Of a stretch of DNA of 64,000 nucleotides, positions 1 to 7,447 are shown piece by piece. The position numbers and the translations under genes were made by a program. Origin of the DNA: Streptomyces sp. 846.5 (GTDB lineage: Bacteria > Actinomycetota > Actinomycetes > Streptomycetales > Streptomycetaceae); NCBI RefSeq assembly GCF_004365705.1, contig NZ_SOBN01000001.1, forward strand, positions 992,001-1,056,000. Direction: 5' to 3'. Each line of letters begins with the position of its first letter. The stretch's first letter is position 1. Under the pieces are notes generated by a model. The model saw nothing but the letters and a program-made list of their open reading frames with translations, was not told the origin of the DNA and ran no database searches.

Positions 1-1067
1 TGACGGACCAGCGGGAGGACGTACCGGGCGTAGTCGATGGCGTCGTTGAGCGGGTCGTAGCCGCGGATGGACAGCAGCTCGCAGCCGATGTCGACGTAGT
101 CGAGCAGTGCCTTGGCGACCGTCTCGTAGCTGCCCACCAGCGCGGTCGAGCTGCCCGCCGCGTTGGTGGCGGTGACCAGCGGCGTCCACAGCGCGCGGTC
201 GTGCAGTTCGCCGCGCGCGGCCACGTCCAGCAGTCGCTGCGAGCCCACGTTGGCGGGCCGCCCGTCGCCCGGGACGGGGTAGCGTGCGCCCGCCGGGGTC
301 GCCGCGATGGTGCGCTGCACCTGGCCGAGGATCTGGTGGGCCTTGGCCCAGGCCAGCTCGTCGGTGGCGGCCACGATCGGGCGGAACGACACCCAGATCC
401 GGGGGCGGGGGCGCCCGGCGGCGTCGGCGATCGCGTTGACGGCGGCGATCTGCTCGGCGGTCTCCTTGAGCGGTTCGCCCCACAGCCCGAAGATGTCGCC
501 CTGGCGCCCGCCGACCCGGTATGCCTCCGCCGAGGAGCCGCCGACGGAGATCGGGATGGTGTCGCCGTAGGGCTTGATGTCGGTGGCGAAGTCCTCGAAC
601 CGGTAGTACTCGCCCTCGTGGTCGAACGGACCGGTGCTGCTCCACACCTTCCGCAGGATTTGGATGAACTCCTCGGAGCGGTCGTAGCGCTGGGACTTCG
701 TCAGGTAGTCGCCCTCGCGGGCCTGCTCGGCGTCGTTGCCGCCGGAGATGATGTGCAGCCCCAGCCGGCCACGGCCGATCCGGTCCAGGGTCGCCAGCGC
801 CTTGGCGACCCTCGTCGGGAAGACGAAACCGGGCCGGTGGGCCAGCATCGGCTTGATCCGCTCGGAGTTGTTGACCACGAACTGGGCCACCTGCTCGGCG
901 TCGACGCTGGCAGAGCTGTAGGCGACCAGGGTCCAGTCGAACCCTCCGTCGTCCAGCGCGCGGACGAAGCGGCGGGTGTAGTCGACGTCGAAGCCGCCGT
1001 GCCGTCCGGGGCCGGTCGCTTCGGTGGTGTTGGTGGTGTGGGTGGCGCTGATGAACTCGACGGGCAT
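1..1067 (-). CDS. ssuD: FMNH2-dependent alkanesulfonate monooxygenase (C-terminus cut by window edge)
   Basis: Luciferase-like flavin-dependent monooxygenase that splits aliphatic sulfonates into an aldehyde and sulfite with FMNH2 and O2. The translation begins MPVEFISATHTTNTTEATGP and contains the family stretches RIKPMLAHRPGF, GRLGLHIISGGND, EEYYRFEDF-like EGEYYRFEDF and PISVGGSSAEAYRVG. About 355 residues are visible without a stop, against about 380 for E. coli SsuD, so only a short C-terminal piece is missing. The ATG at 1067 has a GGAGG Shine-Dalgarno five bases upstream. It is the last visible gene of the sulfonate operon, 46 bp after ssuA. No flavin reductase (SsuE) is visible in this part of the operon. 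Confidence 0.93.
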   Translation of the reverse strand, partial: MPVEFISATHTTNTTEATGPGRHGGFDVDYTRRFVRALDDGGFDWTLVAYSSASVDAEQVAQFVVNNSERIKPMLAHRPGFVFPTRVAKALATLDRIGRGRLGLHIISGGNDAEQAREGDYLTKSQRYDRSEEFIQILRKVWSSTGPFDHEGEYYRFEDFATDIKPYGDTIPISVGGSSAEAYRVGGRQGDIFGLWGEPLKETAEQIAAVNAIADAAGRPRPRIWVSFRPIVAATDELAWAKAHQILGQVQRTIAATPAGARYPVPGDGRPANVGSQRLLDVAARGELHDRALWTPLVTATNAAGSSTALVGSYETVAKALLDYVDIGCELLSIRGYDPLNDAIDYARYVLPLVR

Positions 1068-1079
1068 GGCGACCTCCGG

Positions 1080-1130
1080 TCACTGGGAGAGGTGTGTCAC
1101 TGGGTGCGGCGTGTCACTGGGAGAGGGCGT
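1080..1130. repeat. Three tandem 17-bp repeats at the ssuA stop codon
   Basis: Units begin at 1080, 1097 and 1114, each starting TCACTGGG and ending in a GTG-rich stretch. The unit at 1114 contains the ssuA stop codon, so the stop triplet is repeated twice downstream in other frames. The array fills the ssuA-ssuD gap just ahead of the ssuD ribosome-binding site. It looks like a slippage duplication; any effect on translation is speculative. Confidence 0.8.
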
Positions 1131-2124
1131 GCGGGAAGAGCGAGGTGTCGACGGTCCCGGCCGCCTGCACGTCGCTGGGCAGTGATCCGATGTGGTTCAT
1201 CAGGTCGGCCACCGCCTGGACCTCCGTCACCACCTGTGGCGTGACGGGCTGCAGAGCACTCGCCCCCTGGGAGACGACGGTCCGGGCCACGCTCGGACTG
1301 ACGCCGTTCTTCTTCACGAAGACCTGCGCGTACTGGGCCGCGTGCGTGGTCGTCCAGGCGTAGGCCTTGGCGAGGCGCTGCAGGAAGTCGGCGATGGCCG
1401 CCTTGCGGGCCGGGTCGGCGATGGAGGACTGCGCGGCGGAGATGAACCCGACGCCGCTGGTACGGCCGGCCCTGCCGTCCACCAGCAACTGCGCGCCCTT
1501 CTCCACGGCGATGTCCTGGTACACGCCGAACGTCGCCCAGATCTGGATCTGCTTCGCGTTGAACGCCGCCTGCGCGGCGGTGGGCAGCAGGTACTCGACG
1601 TGCACGTCCGAGTAGCTCAGTCCGGCGTCGGCCAGTGCCTTGGCCAGCAGGTACTCGGCGATGCTGCCCTTGGCCGAGGACACCACCACGGTGCGGCCCT
1701 TGAGGTCCGCGACCGTCTTCACGGGTGATCCCGGCTGGGTCAGGATCGCCGTGCCCGAGCCGTTGGCCGTGGCGGCGGCGACCACCTTGATCTTCAGACC
1801 GCCGCTGATGGCCTGCAGGGTCGGCAGATCGGCGGCGGTACCGGTGTCGACCTTGCCGCTCTGCATCGCCTGGAACAGCGGCGCGGCACCCTGGAACTCG
1901 GCCCAACTGACCTTGTAGGGAGCGCCCTTGAGGGTGCCGGCCGCGTCGAGCAGGGTCTCCAGTCCGTGCGCCTGGTCCCCGAGCGTGAGCACGACCCCCG
2001 AAAGGTCCACGCTCCCGGCCGCGTTGACGCTTACGGTGCTGGTGTGGGACGAGCTGCCGCACCCTGCTAGCGCGGCCGTGAGTGCGGCGGCGAGAGCCAC
2101 TGGGCGTAGGACAGAGCGGAACAT
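1114..2124 (-). CDS. ssuA: Aliphatic sulfonate ABC transporter substrate-binding lipoprotein
   Basis: Extracytoplasmic binding protein of the SsuA/TauA/NrtA type that delivers sulfonates to the SsuBC transporter. The N-terminus is a lipoprotein signal peptide with the lipobox LAGC (Cys at about residue 22), followed by a Ser/Thr-rich linker. The mature part shows the family pattern (LKGRTVVVSSAKGSIAEYLL, WATFGVYQDIAVEKGA). The length of 336 residues is normal. It lies between ssuB and ssuD, 97 bp after ssuB, in the order permease-ATPase-binding protein-monooxygenase. Substrate specificity cannot be read from sequence; the linked ssuD supports sulfonates over nitrate or taurine. Confidence 0.9.
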   Translation of the reverse strand: MFRSVLRPVALAAALTAALAGCGSSSHTSTVSVNAAGSVDLSGVVLTLGDQAHGLETLLDAAGTLKGAPYKVSWAEFQGAAPLFQAMQSGKVDTGTAADLPTLQAISGGLKIKVVAAATANGSGTAILTQPGSPVKTVADLKGRTVVVSSAKGSIAEYLLAKALADAGLSYSDVHVEYLLPTAAQAAFNAKQIQIWATFGVYQDIAVEKGAQLLVDGRAGRTSGVGFISAAQSSIADPARKAAIADFLQRLAKAYAWTTTHAAQYAQVFVKKNGVSPSVARTVVSQGASALQPVTPQVVTEVQAVADLMNHIGSLPSDVQAAGTVDTSLFPHALSQ

Positions 2125-2221
2125 GGCAGGGGCCTCCGAATGGTGATGAAACGTCAGAAAAGGTGTGGGTGAAGGGCGTGCTGGGACGCCATGGGGGTGG
2201 CGTGCGTGCTGCCGGTCGCGG

Positions 2222-2950
2222 TCAGGAACGCGCGGGCTCGGGCTCCCCCACGCCCAGTCGGCCCAGCAGTCCGGTGCGCAGCGCCACGAACTCGGGCGAG
2301 CCGATGTCGCGCGGCCGGGGCAGGTCCACGACGGCCTCGTGGGCGATGCCGCCGTCCCGCATGACCAGGACCCGGTCCGCCAGCAGTACGGCCTCCTCCA
2401 CGTCGTGGGTGACCAGCAGGACCCCGCAGTTGCGCCTGGTCCACAGCTCGCCGACCAGCTGCTGCGCCTTGACCCGGGTCAACGCGTCCAGCGCGCCGAA
2501 GGGTTCGTCGAGCAGCAGCAGGTCCGGTTCGCGGACCAGTGCGCGGGCCAGGGACACCCGTTGGGCCTCACCGCCGGAGAGGGTCTTGGGCCAGACGGCC
2601 GCCCGTTCGGTCAGGCCGACCTCACCGAGGTAGCGTTCCGCGAGCGCCCGGTCGGCGCGCCCCGGCAGGCCGAGGACGACGTTGCGCCAGACCCGCTTCC
2701 AGGGGAGCAACCGGGGCGCCTGGAACGCCACCGCGCGCCGACGCGGCACAGTGACCGAGCCTTCGATGTCGCGGTCCAGGCCCGCCAGCACGCGCAGCAG
2801 GGTGCTCTTGCCGCAGCCGCTGTGGCCGAGCAGGGCGACGAACTCGCCGGGGCGGATGTCCAGATCGAGCCCGTCGATCACCCGGCGCTCGCCGAAGGCG
2901 CGCACCAGGCCGCGGACCTGGACGGAGGTCGGTTCGGCTGTCGTCGTCAT
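2222..2950 (-). CDS. ssuB: Aliphatic sulfonate ABC transporter ATP-binding protein
   Basis: Cytoplasmic ATPase subunit of the sulfonate importer. It has Walker A GHSGCGKST, the ABC signature LSGGEAQRVSLARAL, Walker B LLLLDEPFGALD and the switch His in LLVTHDVEEA. The C-terminus is typical of the SsuB/TauB branch. The start is taken as the ATG at 2950 (MTTTAEPTSVQ). An upstream start at 3055 would only read back into the ssuC coding region and is rejected. It starts 2 bp after the ssuC stop, so it is co-transcribed and probably translationally coupled. Predicted length 242 residues, usual for the family. Confidence 0.92.
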   Translation of the reverse strand: MTTTAEPTSVQVRGLVRAFGERRVIDGLDLDIRPGEFVALLGHSGCGKSTLLRVLAGLDRDIEGSVTVPRRRAVAFQAPRLLPWKRVWRNVVLGLPGRADRALAERYLGEVGLTERAAVWPKTLSGGEAQRVSLARALVREPDLLLLDEPFGALDALTRVKAQQLVGELWTRRNCGVLLVTHDVEEAVLLADRVLVMRDGGIAHEAVVDLPRPRDIGSPEFVALRTGLLGRLGVGEPEPARS

Positions 2951-2952
2951 TG

Positions 2953-3849
2953 TCAGGCTCCGTCGAAGGATGCGCGCCAGGAGAGCAGGTACTTGGTGCC
3001 GAGCCGCACGATCAGGTCGGTGATCAGGCCGAGAATCGCGTACACCACCAGACACACCACGATCACGTCGGTCTGGAAGAACTGCTCGGCGTTGTTCATC
3101 AGGTAACCGATGCCGTTGCTCGCGTTGATCTGCTCGGCGAACACCAGCGCCAGCCAGGCGCTGCCGAGGGCGTAGCGCAGCCCGACGAGCGCGCCGGGCA
3201 GTGCGCCGGGGAGCACGATGTGACGGATCTGCCCCCAGCGCCCAAGGCCCAGCACGGTTCCGGCCTCGACCAGTTGGGAGTCGACGCCGCGGATCCCGGC
3301 GTAGATGTTGAAGTAGAGCGGGAAGGTCACCGCGATCACCACCAGGGCGATCTTCGGGGTCTCGTCGATGCCGAACCAGACGATGAACAGCGGGATGAGG
3401 CCCACCCAGGGCAGGGCGCGCAGCATGCCCACGGTCGCGTCGATCAGGTCCTCACCGAGCCGGAACAGCCCGGCGAGGACGGCGAGGGCGGTGCCGGCGA
3501 TCGCGCCGATCACGAAGCCCTCCAGGACGCGCTGGCTGGAGGCCCAGATCGCCGAGCCCAGTTTGCCGTCGACGGTCAGGTCCCAGCCCTGCCGGAACAC
3601 CGCCGCCGGGGACGCCAGGGTGTCCGCGGAGAGCACCCCGGTGCTGCTGAGCAGCCACCACAGCGCCAGTGCCCCGATCGGACCCACCGAACGGCGGACC
3701 GGTCGCGGGACCTGCAACCTGCGGCGCTGGTGCAGGGGTTGGATCGTCTCGACTCCGCCGGTGGCAACGTTGTTCCGGGTGTCGGAGGTCTGAGTGACGG
3801 CGTCCGCCTTGGTCGGTGTCAGGTGCTGGGCCACTTCGCTGGTGCTCAT
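2953..3849 (-). CDS. ssuC: Aliphatic sulfonate ABC transporter permease
   Basis: Inner-membrane permease of the SsuC/TauC family (BPD_transp_1 fold), about 298 residues with six hydrophobic segments after an unstructured N-terminal region of about 65 residues. The EAA loop, which contacts SsuB, is seen at VEAGTVLGLGRWGQIRHIVL. The start is the ATG at 3849: it overlaps the TGA of the preceding fusion gene as ATGA and has a GGAGG-type ribosome-binding site. A longer reading from 3918 is rejected because it overlaps the upstream gene. The overlap ties the reductase-sulfurtransferase fusion directly to the transporter. Confidence 0.92.
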   Translation of the reverse strand: MSTSEVAQHLTPTKADAVTQTSDTRNNVATGGVETIQPLHQRRRLQVPRPVRRSVGPIGALALWWLLSSTGVLSADTLASPAAVFRQGWDLTVDGKLGSAIWASSQRVLEGFVIGAIAGTALAVLAGLFRLGEDLIDATVGMLRALPWVGLIPLFIVWFGIDETPKIALVVIAVTFPLYFNIYAGIRGVDSQLVEAGTVLGLGRWGQIRHIVLPGALPGALVGLRYALGSAWLALVFAEQINASNGIGYLMNNAEQFFQTDVIVVCLVVYAILGLITDLIVRLGTKYLLSWRASFDGA

Positions 3850-5708
3850 ATCTCCTCCAGGCGGGGCTGCGGCCCGGTGGCGACCGGACGCCGGGGGTCT
3901 GCGGACCAGGCCGACCACGAGCCCGGATACAGGGCCGCGTCGATCCCCGCGACGGCGAGGGCGGCCACCTGGTGGGCGGCGGTCACACCGGATCCGCAGT
4001 ACACGCCGACCTCGGTGCCGGGGGTGACGCCCAGGGCGGCGAAGCGTTTGGCTGCCTGCTCCGCATCGGCGAAACGGCCGTCCGGGTCGAGGTTCTCCCC
4101 GGTCGGGGCGCTGACCGCGCCGGGGATGTGTCCGGCGCGGGGGTCGATCGGCTCGGTCTCGCCCCGGTAGCGTTCACCAGCGCGGGCGTCCAGCAGCACG
4201 CCGTGGTCCGGGAGTTCGGCGGCCTGGTCGGCGCTGAGCATCGGCAGGCGGCCCGGGCTGAGCACGATGTCGCCCGGCACCCTGGCCACTTCCTCGCCCT
4301 GGGCGAGCGGGCCTCCGGCGCTGCGCCAGGCGGCGAGCGAGCCGTCCAGGATGCGCACGTCGGCGACACCGGCCCAGCGCAGCAGCCACCACGCGCGAGC
4401 GGCGGTCAGCCCGCCGGCGTCGTCGTAGACCACGACGGGACGGGCGGCCGTCACGCCCCAGCTGCGCGCCGCCTGTTGAAGGGCCGCGGGGGTGGGCAGC
4501 GGATGCCGCCCAGCCAACGGCTGTGCCGGCGCCGCGAGTTCGGTGTCCAGATCGACGTAGACCGCCGAGGGGATGTGGGCCCGCCGGTAGTGGTCGCGGC
4601 CGTGCGGGTCGCCGAGCGCCCAGCGGACGTCCAGGAGCACCGGGCGGCGGTCCCCCGCGAGTTCCGCACGCAGGTCCTCGGCCGACACCAGAACCGGCGG
4701 CCGCAGCCCCGGCAGGGTGGCGGCGAGGTCCGCGTCGCCGAGTGATCCGGCCGGCGTCCGCTCCCGGGCCGCGCGCTGGATCCGTTCCAGGACAGCGGAG
4801 TTGGCGGGTGCCGTGCGCCCGGCCAGTCGTGCCTGCAGGACCACCTCACCGTTCAGGAAGTCAGCCTCCAGCGAGCCCGACCGGGCCAGGCTCTGCCAGG
4901 TGGACATGCCGGCACGCGGATGCCCGGGGATGTCGTGGATCACAAAACCGGACAGGTCCACGGTGCTGCGCTCGGTGCGGTCCACGACCGGCAGACCCGC
5001 CTGCTCGAACACCGCGCGCGCCTCGTCCGCGAGCAGTTCGGCGGCCTCGTCGCGCAGCGGACTGCTTCGGTAGAGGGCGTCCAGGGCGTTCACCGTGTTG
5101 CCGAGCAGCTTGGCCGTCTTCCATCCGACGATGTCCGGCACCACCTGGACCTCGAAGGACGCGGCACGCAGGTCCTCGGCGAACCGGGCCAGCGCGGGGT
5201 GGTCGTCGCCGTGCGGATAGCGGCCGATCCACAGCGCCGCCGGAGTCGGGGCGGCGGGGCTGACCACCACGCCGTCCTCGACGTAGGCGACGGGGATCCA
5301 GACGGTCGCGCCCAGCACATCGTCGAAACGGCGCAGCGCGACCCGGTCACTGTCCAGGCCGTTCTGCAGGGTGATCACGGGCAGTGTCTCCGCCGCCGAG
5401 GACTGGCCCCCGTCGTCGAGCGTCACCGCACGCCAGGCCCAGTCCGCCACGGTCTGCTCGGCGTCCTGGGTCTTCACCGCGAGGACCAGCACGTCGCCTT
5501 CGGCGAGCCGCACCTCCTCGGGGCCGGCCGCGAAGGGGAGGTCCAGGGTCGTCGTCCCGAACGGCCGGACCAGGCGCAGCCGTCCCTCGCGCAGCGCGGC
5601 CAGTTGTCCGCCGCGGGCGACCAGCAGGACGTCGGAGCCGCTGCCGTGCAGCTCCGCGGCGAGGGTGACGCCGACCGCGCCGGCCCCGATGATCACATAG
5701 CGGGTCAT
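3846..5708 (-). CDS. Fusion: ketopantoate reductase-like domain plus 3-mercaptopyruvate sulfurtransferase-like rhodanese
   Basis: A 620-residue two-part protein. Residues 1 to about 320 form a PanE/ApbA-type 2-oxoacid reductase with the dinucleotide motif GAGAVG at 8-13, the substrate-loop element LQNGLDSDRVA and the catalytic-Lys/Asn helix GWKTAKLLGNTVNALDAL. Residues of about 335-620 form a tandem rhodanese with active-site loop CGSGVTA at Cys571. The CGSG form is that of mercaptopyruvate sulfurtransferase (SseA), not thiosulfate sulfurtransferase (CRKG). The start is the ATG at 5708, which overlaps the hydrolase stop (ATGA). The stop overlaps the ssuC start in the same way. I infer a role in handling sulfur or 2-oxoacids released from an imported sulfonate; true ketopantoate reduction is less likely in this context. 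Confidence 0.85.
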   Translation of the reverse strand: MTRYVIIGAGAVGVTLAAELHGSGSDVLLVARGGQLAALREGRLRLVRPFGTTTLDLPFAAGPEEVRLAEGDVLVLAVKTQDAEQTVADWAWRAVTLDDGGQSSAAETLPVITLQNGLDSDRVALRRFDDVLGATVWIPVAYVEDGVVVSPAAPTPAALWIGRYPHGDDHPALARFAEDLRAASFEVQVVPDIVGWKTAKLLGNTVNALDALYRSSPLRDEAAELLADEARAVFEQAGLPVVDRTERSTVDLSGFVIHDIPGHPRAGMSTWQSLARSGSLEADFLNGEVVLQARLAGRTAPANSAVLERIQRAARERTPAGSLGDADLAATLPGLRPPVLVSAEDLRAELAGDRRPVLLDVRWALGDPHGRDHYRRAHIPSAVYVDLDTELAAPAQPLAGRHPLPTPAALQQAARSWGVTAARPVVVYDDAGGLTAARAWWLLRWAGVADVRILDGSLAAWRSAGGPLAQGEEVARVPGDIVLSPGRLPMLSADQAAELPDHGVLLDARAGERYRGETEPIDPRAGHIPGAVSAPTGENLDPDGRFADAEQAAKRFAALGVTPGTEVGVYCGSGVTAAHQVAALAVAGIDAALYPGSWSAWSADPRRPVATGPQPRLEEI

Positions 5709-6460
5709 GACGGGAGCTCCTCGTGGACGGCGACGACCGGAGCTTCGGAACCGAGCCGGAGTCGCTCCAGGAAGAGAAGCACCGTCGCCGCGCTGGTCCG
5801 GTGCGAGGCGTCGTTGAGCGCGTCGTGCCGGCCGCCGACCAGGCTGACCAGCTCGATCCGGGGAGCGGCGGCGTAGCGGGCCCGCGCCTCGGACAGCGGA
5901 CTGATCTCGTCCGCCGCGCCGTGCAGCGCGAGCACGGGGACGCGGACGGCGGCGAGGTCGGCACGCTCGAACCACTCCGACGGAAGCGGCTGGTACACGG
6001 CGCCGCGCTCCAGCCGGTCCGCTTGCGCCAGCCGCCCCTGGTGGGTACTGCAGGCCGTACGGGCGCCGAGTTCCTCGTCCCACGCCTTGGGCACCGCCAC
6101 GGCGTCGCCGCTCTGTACCGGGAGCCCGGCCAGGAGCAGCGCGTCCGCCGTCACCTCGCCGCTGGCGACCAGGCCGGCGGCGAAGAGCGCACCGCCGTCG
6201 GATCCGGCCAGGACGACGGGATATGACAGGTCATCAGCCGCCAGGATCTCCTTGACCTGCTCGATCGCGCGGTCAGGATGGCGGGACGGGTCGGCGACGA
6301 CACGTACCCGGTAGGCGTCGGCCCCGAACCGGGCGCCGAAGCGCTCGTACAGACTCGGGTCCTCCCCGCGCCCGGGGAACAGCACGATCGTGCCACGCGG
6401 ATCGAGATGCGGTGGATTGTCCCAGGAAGAGACGTCAGGAACGGCGCTGACGGTGGTCAT
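5705..6460 (-). CDS. Alpha/beta hydrolase with an Asp nucleophile elbow
   Basis: A 251-residue alpha/beta-hydrolase fold protein. The oxyanion region is IVLFPGRGED. The nucleophile elbow reads AGSDGGA, which puts Asp88 where most family members have Ser, as in dehalogenases and epoxide hydrolases. The acid is likely in HGAADEISP and the base His in GGRHDALND. It is the first gene of the sulfonate operon and overlaps the reductase-sulfurtransferase fusion by ATGA. Its substrate is unknown. It may hydrolyse an ester, epoxide or carbon-halogen bond in a sulfonate precursor or product; that is inference from position and elbow residue only. Confidence 0.85.
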   Translation of the reverse strand: MTTVSAVPDVSSWDNPPHLDPRGTIVLFPGRGEDPSLYERFGARFGADAYRVRVVADPSRHPDRAIEQVKEILAADDLSYPVVLAGSDGGALFAAGLVASGEVTADALLLAGLPVQSGDAVAVPKAWDEELGARTACSTHQGRLAQADRLERGAVYQPLPSEWFERADLAAVRVPVLALHGAADEISPLSEARARYAAAPRIELVSLVGGRHDALNDASHRTSAATVLLFLERLRLGSEAPVVAVHEELPS

Positions 6461-6988
6461 GACGGTGTCCTTGCGAAAGGAGGAGGCCGCTCGGTCCGCA
6501 GCAGCGGCGGGCGGGAGGAAGCCCCCTGAGCAGCGCAGCGGCGGAGTACGGCCGAGACACGGCGCAGCTCAGTAAGGGCATGCGGCACGGCGCGAAGCGC
6601 GGCGGCGCAGACTGGCGTGCGGTGGAATCAGCTACAACGACAGCTGGTGGACTTCGCGGTACCGAAGTCGATCACTCTGCGCTGCGTCAGCCGCAGCCCG
6701 GCACCGGCGACGGACCGACGGCGGCGCGCGACATCGGCAACCGGACCCCGTCCGGACCTCGTCTCACGTGCGCGCTGCATCATGCTCACGAGCATGCAGG
6801 ACGACGGGCTCCACGTCCAATGCCGAACACTGATCGCAATCGATCGCGAATCGTGATCGATGCCGAATCCGTTGCGCCGCGCAGCTTCCGCTCACTCCCG
6901 TAACAGCGCCCCGCAGAGTGAACACTCTTGTCCTGATTGAACACTGACCGTCCCGGAACCACCCGCCGATCCGACATATCATTCGACG
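6461..6988. promoter_or_regulatory. Divergent intergenic region upstream of the sulfonate operon
   Basis: About 530 bp with no convincing gene. It must hold the promoters of the leftward sulfonate operon and the rightward HAD gene. Visible elements: a perfect hairpin CATGCT-CACG-AGCATG at 6781-6796; a lower-GC block at 6830-6862 rich in repeated GATCG(C/A) steps; TGAACACT at 6919-6926 and again at 6938-6945, the first inside a GAGTG/CACTC dyad; and TATCAT at 6977-6982, six bases before the HAD start. No regulator can be named. Confidence 0.5.
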
Positions 6989-7438
6989 ATGACCGGTTGC
7001 ACAGTGCGCCCACTGCTCTTCCTGGATGTCGACGGTCCGCTCATCCCGCCGCCCCTGGCCAGGATCGACCCCACATTAGGACCCAGGTTGTTGGCTCTGC
7101 CGTGCGATCTGGTCTGGGCAACGACGTGGACGGTCGACGCGAACGAGTCCATAGCGCCGCGACTCGGGCTGCCGGAACTGCCCGTGATGATCTGGCCGGG
7201 GCCGTCCGACCACGACCAGTTGGACGACCGCGTGGGGCTGCATTGGAAATCCCGCGCACTGGTCGACTGGGCAGCCGGGAGAGCATTCGCCTGGGTCGAC
7301 GACGAGATCACCGCCACCGATCGCGCCTGGGTCTCCGCCCACCACGGCAAACGCGCCCTGCTCCACCACGTCGACCCCCACCGCGGCCTGACCGAAGCGG
7401 ACTTCAGCCACCTCAAACGCTGGTTCGACAGGCTGTAA
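6989..7438 (+). CDS. HAD-like protein of the Swiss-army-knife RNA-repair type
   Basis: A 149-residue HAD-superfamily protein with motif I LLFLDVDGPL (nucleophile and acid Asp), motif II WATTW and a motif IV-like WVDDE. These features fit the HAD domain found in Swiss-army-knife RNA-repair proteins and in standalone actinobacterial paralogues, so phosphatase chemistry on a nucleotide or RNA end is likely. There is no Shine-Dalgarno before the ATG, and TATCAT lies six bases upstream of it, so the mRNA may be leaderless. The phosphotransferase gene follows after nine bases, suggesting a two-gene operon. Confidence 0.75.
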   Translation: MTGCTVRPLLFLDVDGPLIPPPLARIDPTLGPRLLALPCDLVWATTWTVDANESIAPRLGLPELPVMIWPGPSDHDQLDDRVGLHWKSRALVDWAAGRAFAWVDDEITATDRAWVSAHHGKRALLHHVDPHRGLTEADFSHLKRWFDRL

Positions 7439-7447
7439 CCTGCACTG

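Noticed and set aside
5709..6083. N-terminal extension of the reductase-sulfurtransferase fusion by 125 residues
   Set aside because: It is Arg/Pro-rich antisense-frame sequence inside the hydrolase gene; the ATG at 5708 has the ATGA overlap and begins the reductase fold.
6580..6903. Small plus-strand frames in the region before the HAD gene
   Set aside because: Composition and the lack of a ribosome-binding site argue against coding; the area is a promoter region.
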